Shown: one piece after another, positions 7,341 through 14,013 of the stretch
How positions within the stretch are numbered: position 1 is the stretch's first letter
How the letters are laid out: each line of letters begins with the position of its first letter
NCBI GenBank assembly: GCA_021804505.1
Contig: JAJZHL010000008.1
Coordinates: 1-14,013, forward strand
Length of the DNA stretch: 14,013 bases
Direction: 5' to 3'
DNA from: Pseudomonadota bacterium
GTDB taxonomy: Bacteria; Pseudomonadota; Alphaproteobacteria; Rickettsiales; Rickettsiaceae
The notes under the pieces: generated by a model
The model's input: the letters and a program-made list of their open reading frames with translations, nothing else
The model's database searches: none
Told to the model about the DNA's origin: nothing
Program-made: the position numbers and the translations under genes

Positions 7341-8318
7341 CTACCCTACCAACCTACCATAAAACTCCACTATTTTCTCTTTAACCATATTAGGATCGTT
7401 TGTAAGGTTCACGGTACCTCTAAATTCAGCTGAATTAGCAAGCCCGCTACTATACCAACCAATATGTTTTCTAGCAAGTTGTACCCCTGTATCTTGCCCA
7501 TAATATTCGAGCATGGCATCATAATGTTCAAGAACTACTTTTAATTGCTCTTCCATAGATGGCGCAGGCAATTCTTTACCAGTCTCTAAATAATGAGCTA
7601 TCTGGTAAATAAACCATGGCCTTCCATAAGCTCCCCGCCCAACCATTATTCCATCTGCTCCAGATACCCTCAAACATTCTTTTGCCTTATCGAATGAGGT
7701 GATATCCCCATTAGCAATAACAGGTATTTTCACTGCATCTTTAACTTGTCTAATAAATTCCCAATCTGCCTCGCCTGAATAAAATTGGCACCTGGTTCTA
7801 CCATGTACAGTAATCATCTGTATCCCTACATCATATGCTATTTTAGCAAGAGTTGGTGCATTTCTAGTATGCTCATCCCATCCTGTCCGCATTTTTAAGG
7901 TCACAGGGACTTTTACTGCCTTTACTGTAGCTTCTAAAATCTTAGCGGCCAATTTTTCATCTCGCATTAAGGCAGAACCAGAATATCCCCCTACTACTTT
8001 TTTAGCTGGGCAGCCAAAATTTAAATCTATAATTTTTGCCCCCATGTCCTCATTCATTTTAGCTGATTCTGCAATTACATCCGGTTCACAGCCAGCAAGC
8101 TGCACGCAAGCCCCAGTATCGTCATCTTTAATAATCGCACATTTTTGCATTGATTGTCTGGTTTCAATAATCATGGCTCTACTTGCTACCATTTCTGACA
8201 CCACAAGCCCTGCCCCAAATTTTTTCACCAGCTTTCTATACGGCAAATCCGTAACTCCTGACATTGGAGCCAATATCACTGGATATGGGAGCTGAATATT
8301 ACCTATTTTTATAGACAT
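7341..8318 (-). CDS. dusB: tRNA-dihydrouridine synthase B
   Basis: A 325-aa flavoenzyme that reduces specific uridines in the tRNA D-loop (U17 for E. coli DusB) using FMN and NAD(P)H. The TIM-barrel start has LAPMSGVTDLPYR (FMN-binding, about 17-28). The catalytic cysteine is C103 in LNFGCPAKKVV, followed by GGYSGSALMRD. The phosphate- and FMN-binding MRTGWD, TVHGRTR, VIANGDI and DGIMVGRGAYGRPW motifs come in order. The C-terminal helical tRNA-binding domain (about 245-325) includes RKHIGWY. Length matches the NifR3/DusB group. It begins 9 bp after the stop of the lipoprotein gene, so the two form an operon. No strong ribosome binding site is visible before the ATG, which again suggests coupling to the upstream gene. 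Confidence 0.95.
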   Translation of the reverse strand: MSIKIGNIQLPYPVILAPMSGVTDLPYRKLVKKFGAGLVVSEMVASRAMIIETRQSMQKCAIIKDDDTGACVQLAGCEPDVIAESAKMNEDMGAKIIDLNFGCPAKKVVGGYSGSALMRDEKLAAKILEATVKAVKVPVTLKMRTGWDEHTRNAPTLAKIAYDVGIQMITVHGRTRCQFYSGEADWEFIRQVKDAVKIPVIANGDITSFDKAKECLRVSGADGIMVGRGAYGRPWFIYQIAHYLETGKELPAPSMEEQLKVVLEHYDAMLEYYGQDTGVQLARKHIGWYSSGLANSAEFRGTVNLTNDPNMVKEKIVEFYGRLVG

Positions 8319-8327
8319 AAGTTTTGC

Positions 8328-9455
8328 TTAATTGTTAGTTAAAACAGTACTATACGCACCATCTTCTTTTTTAATAATGTCATAGCTTCGCTGAGCTATC
8401 GAATCAACAAAATGAATATTGCCAGATATACCGATATAAGGTGACTTGGAGTTCATTTGAGCTAGGAAATTCTCTTCTACATATTTGTCGTCAATATATT
8501 TTGAGGTCATTCTTCCGAGGTCATAAGCCATGGCATGCATAAAGGTCATATGACCTATCCCCATCGCTTTTACCCTCTCTGGTACATCGCTGTTTATAAT
8601 ATTTAACGAGCCGGTAAACATGAAATTTATATGTTCAGGATAGTCTATGTCAATTCTATTATCCCCTATTATAATCGCCTTCTTATCTAAGTTATATTTG
8701 TGAATACTGTTAAAAATCAGCTGTAAATTTTTAGCATCATCTGACAAATACACTACTGGCCTGGTTGATGTATCTTCCATCTCGTTTAAATTATCCACAG
8801 TATTTGATACAACAAGCACAGCCTTGTCTATCGATTCTGGCGTATTAGCATAAAATTCACTCCGCACTAAGGTGGCATTTTTCTTAATTACTATATTTTG
8901 TATTACTTCATTTACTGTCTGCGAATGTGACCCGGATGGTAAAAGGGCAATATAATTTTTATAATCATTATCTGCAAAATAATTTACTATTCTCACCAGC
9001 TGCTTCAAAGGAGCATGACCGAAGACAAATAGCTTGCTATCAGCAAGAGCTGGATCATTAGACATAGTAATTACTATTATATTTTTTTCTTTGGCTTTCT
9101 TTGCAATTAAGGAAGTTAAGTTTGAATATAATGGTCCTAAAATTATTTTTGCCTTGCTAGCTACTATTTTGTTCATAGCGGCAAGTATTTTAGTTTCATC
9201 CGAGCCATCATAGGAAGTAACATGTACATAACTGTTAAGACCATCTTCCAAGCCCATTTTTATTAGCTTGTCGTATTGCCTGCCCAAAACAGCATTTTCA
9301 CCGCTTAAAGGCATTAGAATTGCTATTTCTAAAACCTCTCGTGGAGCCTCTTCTTTAACCGTCAAAGTTGATTCGTGGGATTGACATGATGATAAAAAAG
9401 CAAAACTTATCAATGATAAGATGACGTAAAAAATTTTTTGCTTTATACTACTCAT
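8328..9455 (-). CDS. LpoA-like periplasmic-binding-fold lipoprotein (penicillin-binding protein activator family)
   Basis: A lipoprotein of about 375 aa with a type I periplasmic-binding (LivK/Peripla_BP_6-like) fold. I chose the ATG at 9455, not the longer frame from 9530. It has AGGAG nearby, begins a proper lipoprotein signal (MSSIKQKIFYVILSLISFAF) with lipobox LSSC (Cys24), and avoids overlap with the divergent rsmI. The mature part has IAILMPLSGENAVLGRQYDK, the VTSYDGSDET loop, KIILGPLYSNLTSLIAKKAK and VITMSNDPAL, all typical of the LpoA C-terminal and amino-acid-binding folds. E. coli LpoA has an extra N-terminal TPR domain that is missing here. Divergence from rsmI matches the conserved rsmI-lpoA neighbourhood and supports an envelope or peptidoglycan role; the exact partner is unknown. 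dusB follows after 9 bp. Confidence 0.85.
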   Translation of the reverse strand: MSSIKQKIFYVILSLISFAFLSSCQSHESTLTVKEEAPREVLEIAILMPLSGENAVLGRQYDKLIKMGLEDGLNSYVHVTSYDGSDETKILAAMNKIVASKAKIILGPLYSNLTSLIAKKAKEKNIIVITMSNDPALADSKLFVFGHAPLKQLVRIVNYFADNDYKNYIALLPSGSHSQTVNEVIQNIVIKKNATLVRSEFYANTPESIDKAVLVVSNTVDNLNEMEDTSTRPVVYLSDDAKNLQLIFNSIHKYNLDKKAIIIGDNRIDIDYPEHINFMFTGSLNIINSDVPERVKAMGIGHMTFMHAMAYDLGRMTSKYIDDKYVEENFLAQMNSKSPYIGISGNIHFVDSIAQRSYDIIKKEDGAYSTVLTNN

Positions 9456-9496
9456 AATTAATACTCCTACTCGATAATTGCAACTTTTGAGCTTAT

Positions 9497-10348
9497 ATGA
9501 TCTACCAACCTGGTCTTTATATTGTTTCAACCCCTATTGGCAACCTGTACGATATAACCTTAAGAGCCATTACCACCCTCAAAAATTCCACGATAATATT
9601 ATGCGAAGATACTAGAATATCAAGAAAATTACTAGCGAAACATAATATAACCGCTAAGCTCCAATTATATAACGATCATAGCGGGGAACAAGATAGATCT
9701 AATATCAGGAAATTAATTGATAATGGTGCAATAATTAGCTTAATATCAGATGCTGGCACTCCATTAATTTCAGATCCAGGCTATAAATTAATTACTGAAC
9801 TTAAAAAGTATAATTATCATATAGATGTCGTCCCAGGAGTTTCTTCAGTAACGACTGCATTAACGATTTCTGGACTACCCTCAGATCGTTTCCTTTTCGC
9901 AGGTTTTTTACCTAAGACAACTGAAGGTAGACAAAAGCTCTTCACTGAACTATCTAGTATTAAAGCAACATTAGTTTTCTTTGAAACTGCAAATAGGCTG
10001 TTGGATTCCCTACACTCTGCCCTCTCTACCCTTGGCAATAGAACAATAGCAGTTGCACGGGAGCTAACCAAGTTACATCAAGATGTACGCACGGGTACTA
10101 TCAGCGAAATTATGGATTTTTATCAGCATAATATCCTGAAAGGCGAAATAGTATTACTAATTTCTGCAGATGCTCCCGTAGATAATCAAGATGATTTAGC
10201 AAGAAAGCTACACCAAATGGCAGGCAACTATCTTGCTAAAGGATGGAGCGCCAAAACTGTTAAAGATGTCATAGGCGAGAATTACGGTAAAATTTACAGC
10301 AAAAAAGAAATTTACTCTGCTGTTAATAAAATCAAAGAACAAAGGTAA
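9497..10348 (+). CDS. rsmI: 16S rRNA (cytidine(1402)-2'-O)-methyltransferase
   Basis: A 283-aa SAM-dependent enzyme of the tetrapyrrole-methylase fold that 2'-O-methylates C1402 in the ribosomal P site, partner modification to RsmH. Motifs in order: LYIVSTPIGNLYDITLRA (6-24), ILCEDTR (34-40), LISDAGTPLISDPGYKLI (82-99), VPGVSSVTTALTISGLPSD (112-130), GFLPK (136-140), the FFETANRL block (161-168; the commoner form is FYEAPHRL) and ARELTKLHQDVRTGT (187-201). A C-terminal helical extension (230-283) is usual. The ATG at 9497 fits the family start, but no convincing Shine-Dalgarno sequence precedes it. Only 41 bp separate it from the divergent lipoprotein start, so each promoter must lie close to or within the other gene. 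Confidence 0.95.
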   Translation: MIYQPGLYIVSTPIGNLYDITLRAITTLKNSTIILCEDTRISRKLLAKHNITAKLQLYNDHSGEQDRSNIRKLIDNGAIISLISDAGTPLISDPGYKLITELKKYNYHIDVVPGVSSVTTALTISGLPSDRFLFAGFLPKTTEGRQKLFTELSSIKATLVFFETANRLLDSLHSALSTLGNRTIAVARELTKLHQDVRTGTISEIMDFYQHNILKGEIVLLISADAPVDNQDDLARKLHQMAGNYLAKGWSAKTVKDVIGENYGKIYSKKEIYSAVNKIKEQR

Positions 10349-10474
10349 CTTTTAACTGTTATTTTACAGTCACAGCTAAAATATTCTCACGTTATTTTAC
10401 GTATAAATTATACTTTAGACCATCCCCCCTACAACGTGTGTTACCGTTAATCACATATAGATTAGTTAAAAATT

Positions 10475-10480
10475 AGGAGG
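10475..10480 (+). promoter_or_regulatory. Strong ribosome binding site of the broken gene at 10486
   Basis: AGGAGG lies 5 nt before the ATG at 10486, the best Shine-Dalgarno match seen in this window. It shows that the now-broken reading frame had its own translation start and is not merely a fragment of the next gene. Confidence 0.75.
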
Positions 10481-10485
10481 AATTT

Positions 10486-10964
10486 ATGTCAAAAATAGAT
10501 ATAACATTATCAGAAGCGCAAGAGGAAGAATTATTTAAAAATTTAGAGGAAAAATAGAAAGAGTTAGAAAACTTAGTTGATAGCTTTATAGCAGAAACAG
10601 CGAAAGGTACAATAACAGAAGAAAAAGTAGGTGTTTTTTATGATAAATTACTAACCACTCTTGAAGCACAAGGTTATCTTACAAAACAGGATCTCACTAA
10701 TATAAAAGGAGATCCTGATTATCCAGCTAATGTTAAACAAATAACACAATTAATAACCAGTCAAACACCAGACCTAAAAGGTACAGACAAAATGTGCTAT
10801 AAAGTAGCACGATAGAAAAAGCTTTATCCGAAGGCATAAAAATTACTTCTTCTAAAATTACTGCAGAAACTCTACAAACAAAAAGACTCAAAAAAATTGG
10901 AGAAAGTAATATAGAAAAACTTGAAGCAAGAAGAACAAAAGAACTACCTTTATCCAGACTCTAA
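10486..10964 (+). pseudogene. Decayed paralogue of the C-terminal part of the 579-aa gene
   Basis: From the ATG at 10486 the frame reads MSKIDITLSEAQEEELF... and meets an in-frame TAG at 10555-10557 after 23 codons. The same frame then continues as ENLVDSFIAETAKGTITEEK and ...FYDKLLTTLEAQGYLTKQDL, reaches CYKVAR, and stops at 10813-10815. A second frame takes over just before this with TIEKALSEGIKITSSKITAE and ends GESNIEKLEARRTKELPLSR plus L, stop at 10962-10964. The matching segments of the downstream gene are ...LVDNLVEEATTKKLTEEQV.. and ..NESSTERLEARRKNQ. The junction near 10806-10812 lacks about 30 residues present in the intact copy (NFAKAIGLPDG to TTLHA), so an internal deletion caused the frameshift. 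The N-terminal ~20 residues are only vaguely like the intact gene. A decayed tandem relative, not expressed as one protein. Confidence 0.85.
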
Positions 10965-10977
10965 GACTGTAAACCAC

Positions 10978-11020
10978 GGTTGTTGATTCCATTTTGCCAC
11001 TATTGCTAGGATCAACAACC
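10978..11020 (+). terminator. Hairpin after the broken gene, terminator-like
   Basis: GGTTGTTGATTCC (10978-10990) pairs with GGATCAACAACC (11009-11020), 12 pairs with one bulged T, around an 18-nt loop. It starts 14 nt after the last stop of the broken gene, the expected place for a terminator. There is no clear T run after it, so it may be a weak terminator or another RNA hairpin. Confidence 0.45.
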
Positions 11021-11109
11021 ATATTTCATAACCAAATTATAGCTTTTTCTATTTACGTTATTTTCTATGTGTTACTGTAGGAGCGAATAGTGCATACAAT
11101 GAGGATTTT

Positions 11110-12849
11110 ATGGCAAAAAAAAGTACAGATAATATTGTAATATCAACGAACCCATATCGTTTTACAGATTACAACACAGACCATCCATATATTACGGGTC
11201 CATTGAAACATTTTTATAAAAGCGAACAGCATATTTCCAAAAATGCTAAAAAAGAGAACGTACAAAAAGAGAGACAAGCTGGGGTAAGCGAGATAATAGG
11301 TTTTTCTATCTATCAGCAGCTATTAGGCCACCCTACTCAGGAGTCTATACTCACACACCATAACACTCTAGACGCCCTTTATGTACGCTCTGAATTTTTT
11401 GCCACCAATCCTAGCACTCTTGGAAAATTTTATGAAAAACAGACAGAAAAATTAGTGTCAGGACCAGCAACAATGCAAAAACTGCAAGGCTTTGAGCAGG
11501 CAATCGCTGCTTGTCATATTTTGGGGGAAACAGCTTATGATGATAAAACGTTAAAGGTAAGTGGTAATACTATCAGCCAAACTGATTTTAATGGAGCCTT
11601 TACAGGTAGCTCACCTACAGATTTTAGTAGTATGGCTGCAGTGACATCTAAAAACTTCTCCTCACTCCGCAGGCAGCATGTAATTGCAGAAGGTAACCTG
11701 CCCTTTAATATTGAAAAATATAGCCTGGCTCTAAATAAAATGCTAAAGGATTACGATGAACAAAATATGAATGCTGTCATTGCACAAAGACTTGATGATC
11801 TACAAAAAGCAGGATTTGACCCTAAAGGGCTTGTATACAAGGACCATAAAGGTCAATCTGTTAGTATTAACAGCTTTGATGATCTAAAAAAATTCTATAA
11901 AGGTCAAGCAAAGCAAAATATTGCTAATATGCAAGAAATTGCTAAATCCGCAGAAATAGTAGCAAAATTTAGTAATGCCCCATCTGGGTTTAAGGACATC
12001 AGGTGGCTCGAAGAATTTGCACGTACAAAATTTAAAGACCCAGTAGCCTATGCTGCACATCATAATATCCAAATCGAAGGCAAAAATGCTTTGGACTGGG
12101 CTCATGATAATGATTACAAGATAAAAGTTACTCCTGCAAAAGGATCCGCACAAAACTTCACAGCACTAGAATATATTGTTCATAGCAAGTCCGCAGGACG
12201 AGAACTCTCAGAAGCTGAAGAACAATTTGTAGCTCAAGCAAATATGGCTGGTTTAATAAAGCATGAAGCTAAAACAGACTCTGCTCTCTATGCAAAAAGC
12301 AAAGCAGCATCTCAAGAACAAGCTGCTATCGGAGCAATAGTTAACTTAGTTGATAATTTGGTGGAAGAAGCTACAACCAAGAAATTGACCGAGGAACAAG
12401 TAACAGAATTTTACGATAAATTGTTGAATAACCTCAAAAAACAAGGATACCTTACAGATAAGGAAGTTGCTAATATAAAAAAGAGCGACCACTATAAAGA
12501 TAATGCCAAAGAAACAGCAAGGTTAATGAATAAAGAACTTGAACCGCTAGGGCTAAAAGACAGAGATGCTCTATATTATAAAGTAGCAAATTTTGCTAAA
12601 GCAATAGGTTTACCAGACGGAATATCTAATTACTTTATGAGCCAAATTACCCCGAAGAAATTGACAACACTCCATGCAATGGAGCAGGCAATATCTAAGC
12701 GTGTTCAAATAGATAATATTGTTCCTGAATCTGTTGTGAGCACACGGAAAATACAAACTACAAGGCTTAAGCAAGTCAATGAAAGTAGTACAGAAAGACT
12801 GGAAGCAAGAAGAAAAAACCAATCTCAATCGGCTGTGAGGAATAGATGA
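11110..12849 (+). CDS. Uncharacterised 579-aa protein, candidate secreted effector
   Basis: An intact 579-codon gene of unrecognised family. GAGGA at 11101-11105, 4 nt before the ATG, supports the start. No signal peptide, membrane segment or ankyrin/TPR/LRR pattern is visible; the protein looks soluble and mostly helical. The N-terminus (MAKKSTDNIVISTNPYRFTD) is polar; the central part (about 200-400) is rich in K, A, D and N, with lysine-rich helices such as SFDDLKKFYKGQAKQNIANM. Residues 413-579 are paralogous to the broken gene just upstream, including EFYDKLLNNLKKQGYL and RLEARR. The last ~20 residues are basic and polar (RLEARRKNQSQSAVRNR), as in many type IV secretion substrates; the Rickettsiales carry the Rvh type IV system. 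An effector role is inference. It converges on rnd with about 70 bp between stops. Confidence 0.8.
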   Translation: MAKKSTDNIVISTNPYRFTDYNTDHPYITGPLKHFYKSEQHISKNAKKENVQKERQAGVSEIIGFSIYQQLLGHPTQESILTHHNTLDALYVRSEFFATNPSTLGKFYEKQTEKLVSGPATMQKLQGFEQAIAACHILGETAYDDKTLKVSGNTISQTDFNGAFTGSSPTDFSSMAAVTSKNFSSLRRQHVIAEGNLPFNIEKYSLALNKMLKDYDEQNMNAVIAQRLDDLQKAGFDPKGLVYKDHKGQSVSINSFDDLKKFYKGQAKQNIANMQEIAKSAEIVAKFSNAPSGFKDIRWLEEFARTKFKDPVAYAAHHNIQIEGKNALDWAHDNDYKIKVTPAKGSAQNFTALEYIVHSKSAGRELSEAEEQFVAQANMAGLIKHEAKTDSALYAKSKAASQEQAAIGAIVNLVDNLVEEATTKKLTEEQVTEFYDKLLNNLKKQGYLTDKEVANIKKSDHYKDNAKETARLMNKELEPLGLKDRDALYYKVANFAKAIGLPDGISNYFMSQITPKKLTTLHAMEQAISKRVQIDNIVPESVVSTRKIQTTRLKQVNESSTERLEARRKNQSQSAVRNR

Positions 12850-12873
12850 ACCATTGTTGCATGATTGGAGAAA

Positions 12874-12931
12874 GTGAGGAGACATAGGGTTACGGGCATA
12901 CCCCCGCATCAATAATCCTTTCACTCCTCAC
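12874..12931. terminator. Possible bidirectional stem between convergent genes
   Basis: GTGAGGAG (12874-12881) pairs exactly with CTCCTCAC (12924-12931) around a 42-nt loop that itself contains a GGG/CCC-rich stretch. It spans the 71-bp gap between the convergent 579-aa gene and rnd, its right arm lying in the last rnd codons. There is no T run, and the loop is long, so this is weak evidence for a terminator. Confidence 0.25.
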
Positions 12932-13784
12932 CACTTAACATCGCAAGGCACAGCTCGGCAACTTGGGTTCGGTATTTTTGTCTACCTAAGTAGCCATCTA
13001 CTAGTTTAAGATCTTCGAAATGCTTATTAGTAGTTGGTAAATGTTTGCAAATTCTAACTAAATCTTCATCAGTAATAAAATGCCTACGCGGCAAATCTAT
13101 CATACTCGCCTGCTCTTCCCTGTAAGCCGCTATTATCTTCATTCTACGAGTAAATGAGCTGGAATGATTATTAAACTTTACCTTTTTCCAAGCTGTAGAT
13201 GCATTAACTGCATAATTTGCTATAGTAAGCAAAGAGGTGTGGACTTTGTTATTATATACATCTTGCTTATTAGTCTTTGTAATTATTTCCCCGAGTACTT
13301 CATAAATTCTTTCTAAATGCTCTACATCCTTAATTGCATAATCTAACATATCATTACTAATCGGGCGTTTTAACCAGTCAGCTCTCTGATAAGTTTTATC
13401 AATCTCAATACCGCATATCTTATAGCATATATCTCCATAACTTAAATACTGCCCAAACTCACAGAGCTGCGCTGCTATCTGAGTATCAAAAACATTTTTT
13501 GGAAGCTTTTTGAATAGGTGATAGAATATTTCAAAATCTTCCCTGGGAGCATGAAATATTTTAACTATCTGATCATTTAAAAACACCTCATTAAGAGGAG
13601 CAAGAACTAAGTTACTCAAAGTATCTATAATGACCTTGTGAGAACCTGCCATAACTTGAATTATACTGAGTCTCGCATAATAAGTATTCTTTCGTACAAA
13701 TTCTGTGTCAACGCTAATAGTTTTACAACTTTGGATTTGCTTGCAAAACTCATTTAAGGCTCTTTGATTATCAATGATAAGCAT
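12921..13784 (-). CDS. rnd: Ribonuclease D
   Basis: A 287-aa 3'-5' exoribonuclease of the DEDDy group, acting in tRNA 3' maturation and RNA turnover. Exo I is SVDTEFVRKNTYYARLSIIQ with D26 and E28; Exo II is FHAPREDFEIF with D83; Exo III is LDYAIKDVEHL with Y149 and D153. FDTQIAAQL (about 99-107) and KTYQRADWLKRP (130-141) are also diagnostic of RNase D. One HRDC domain follows at about 211-285 (RRMKIIAAYREEQA, DLPRRHFITDEDLVRI). E. coli RNase D is about 375 aa with two HRDC domains, so this form has lost the second; that short form is, as far as I recall, usual in Rickettsia. It ends facing the 579-aa gene. Confidence 0.95.
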   Translation of the reverse strand: MLIIDNQRALNEFCKQIQSCKTISVDTEFVRKNTYYARLSIIQVMAGSHKVIIDTLSNLVLAPLNEVFLNDQIVKIFHAPREDFEIFYHLFKKLPKNVFDTQIAAQLCEFGQYLSYGDICYKICGIEIDKTYQRADWLKRPISNDMLDYAIKDVEHLERIYEVLGEIITKTNKQDVYNNKVHTSLLTIANYAVNASTAWKKVKFNNHSSSFTRRMKIIAAYREEQASMIDLPRRHFITDEDLVRICKHLPTTNKHFEDLKLVDGYLGRQKYRTQVAELCLAMLSGEE

Positions 13785-13858
13785 TGTCTATCATAATAGG
13801 TAACATATACTCTCTAACTTTACTTTTACTTTACTTTAAAAAGGTATCAACAAATTGC

Positions 13859-14013
13859 TTAACCAAAGGTACCTGGTTCACTGCTCACCTCACCTATCAT
13901 CCAAGCACCTTGATTCTTATTCATTATATAATCCAAAATTGTTTCACCTTCCCAATGTGACATTTCATGTAACAAACATCTTAATAACCATTTGCTTGGT
14001 TCTGTTTCACTAT
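13859..14013 (-). CDS. 3' end of an unidentified ORF with an HEMSH motif (partial)
   Basis: An open minus-strand frame enters from beyond the window end and stops at 13861-13859. The visible 50 residues begin SETEPSKWLLRCLLHEMSHW, continue EGETILDYIMNKNQGAWMIG and end EVSSEPGTFG. HEMSH fits the HExxH zinc-protease pattern, but the short context does not identify a peptidase family, and the motif can occur by chance. Amino-acid composition looks like real protein. The stop lies 75 bp before the rnd start on the same strand, so it could lie upstream in the same transcript. It might be a C-terminal fragment of a decayed gene; the window does not show enough to tell. Confidence 0.5.
   Translation of the reverse strand, partial: SETEPSKWLLRCLLHEMSHWEGETILDYIMNKNQGAWMIGEVSSEPGTFG

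Noticed and set aside
7145..7384. 79-codon plus-strand ORF across the dusB-parC spacer
   Set aside because: It is a translation of the palindromic repeat (SLRGSYTSEAIQ-like), a common artefact of this repeat type, and overlaps both flanking genes.
9456..9530. 25-residue N-terminal extension of the lipoprotein frame
   Set aside because: It would place a polar stretch before the lipoprotein signal peptide and overlap rsmI; the ATG at 9455 has a better ribosome binding site.
10360..10400. Short repeats ACTGT...ACAGT and CGT...ACG after rsmI as a terminator
   Set aside because: Stems of only 3-5 bp without a T run; too weak to call.
10389..11064. Shared ACGTTATTTT upstream of both the broken and the intact paralogue (10389 and 11055)
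   Set aside because: The distances to the two start codons differ (97 and 55 bp), and a 10-mer of this composition can recur by chance.
12610..12924. 104-codon minus-strand ORF
   Set aside because: Antisense to the 579-aa gene, with unusual cysteine- and serine-rich composition; a shadow frame.

Overview
The window looks like chromosome from a Rickettsia or a close relative in the Rickettsiales. It is strongly AT-rich, and ParC, PurC, the short RNase D, ExoD and the M16 peptidase all resemble rickettsial proteins as I remember them. No database search was possible. Ordinary housekeeping genes are interspersed with decayed genes, unique open reading frames and a palindromic repeat, which is typical of these reduced genomes.

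Layout, left to right. Positions 1-998 (minus) hold exoD and the 5' part of purC, probably one transcript. Positions 1191-1846 (plus) hold a Phd/YefM-VapC toxin-antitoxin pair behind a promoter whose -10 box lies between the arms of an inverted repeat. It runs convergently into an M16 zinc peptidase (1852-3114, minus) with 5 bp between stop codons. Positions 3115-4957 are an accessory islet: a perfect hairpin at 3238-3261, an unrecognised 252-aa protein, a stem-rich stretch around 4357-4439, and a ~100-codon membrane-protein ORF broken by a single-base frameshift in a G run.

Positions 4958-9455 (minus) read LpoA-like lipoprotein, dusB, then parC. An 82-bp palindromic repeat lies between dusB and parC. 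rsmI (9497-10348, plus) diverges from the lipoprotein gene across 41 bp. rsmI next to an LpoA-type gene is a conserved proteobacterial pairing.

Positions 10486-12849 are the most unusual part. A broken gene with an in-frame TAG, an internal deletion and a frameshift is followed by an intact 579-codon gene whose C-terminal third is clearly paralogous. I recognise no known family. Size, solubility, tandem duplication and a basic C-terminus make a secreted (type IV) effector a reasonable but unproven guess. The window ends with rnd (RNase D, minus, convergent with the 579-aa gene) and the 3' end of an unidentified minus-strand ORF carrying an HEMSH motif.

Functionally the conserved genes serve chromosome decatenation (ParC), tRNA and rRNA modification (DusB, RsmI), RNA processing (RNase D), proteolysis (M16) and envelope functions (ExoD, LpoA-like). 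I see no tRNA or rRNA gene, CRISPR array, complete insertion sequence or replication origin.
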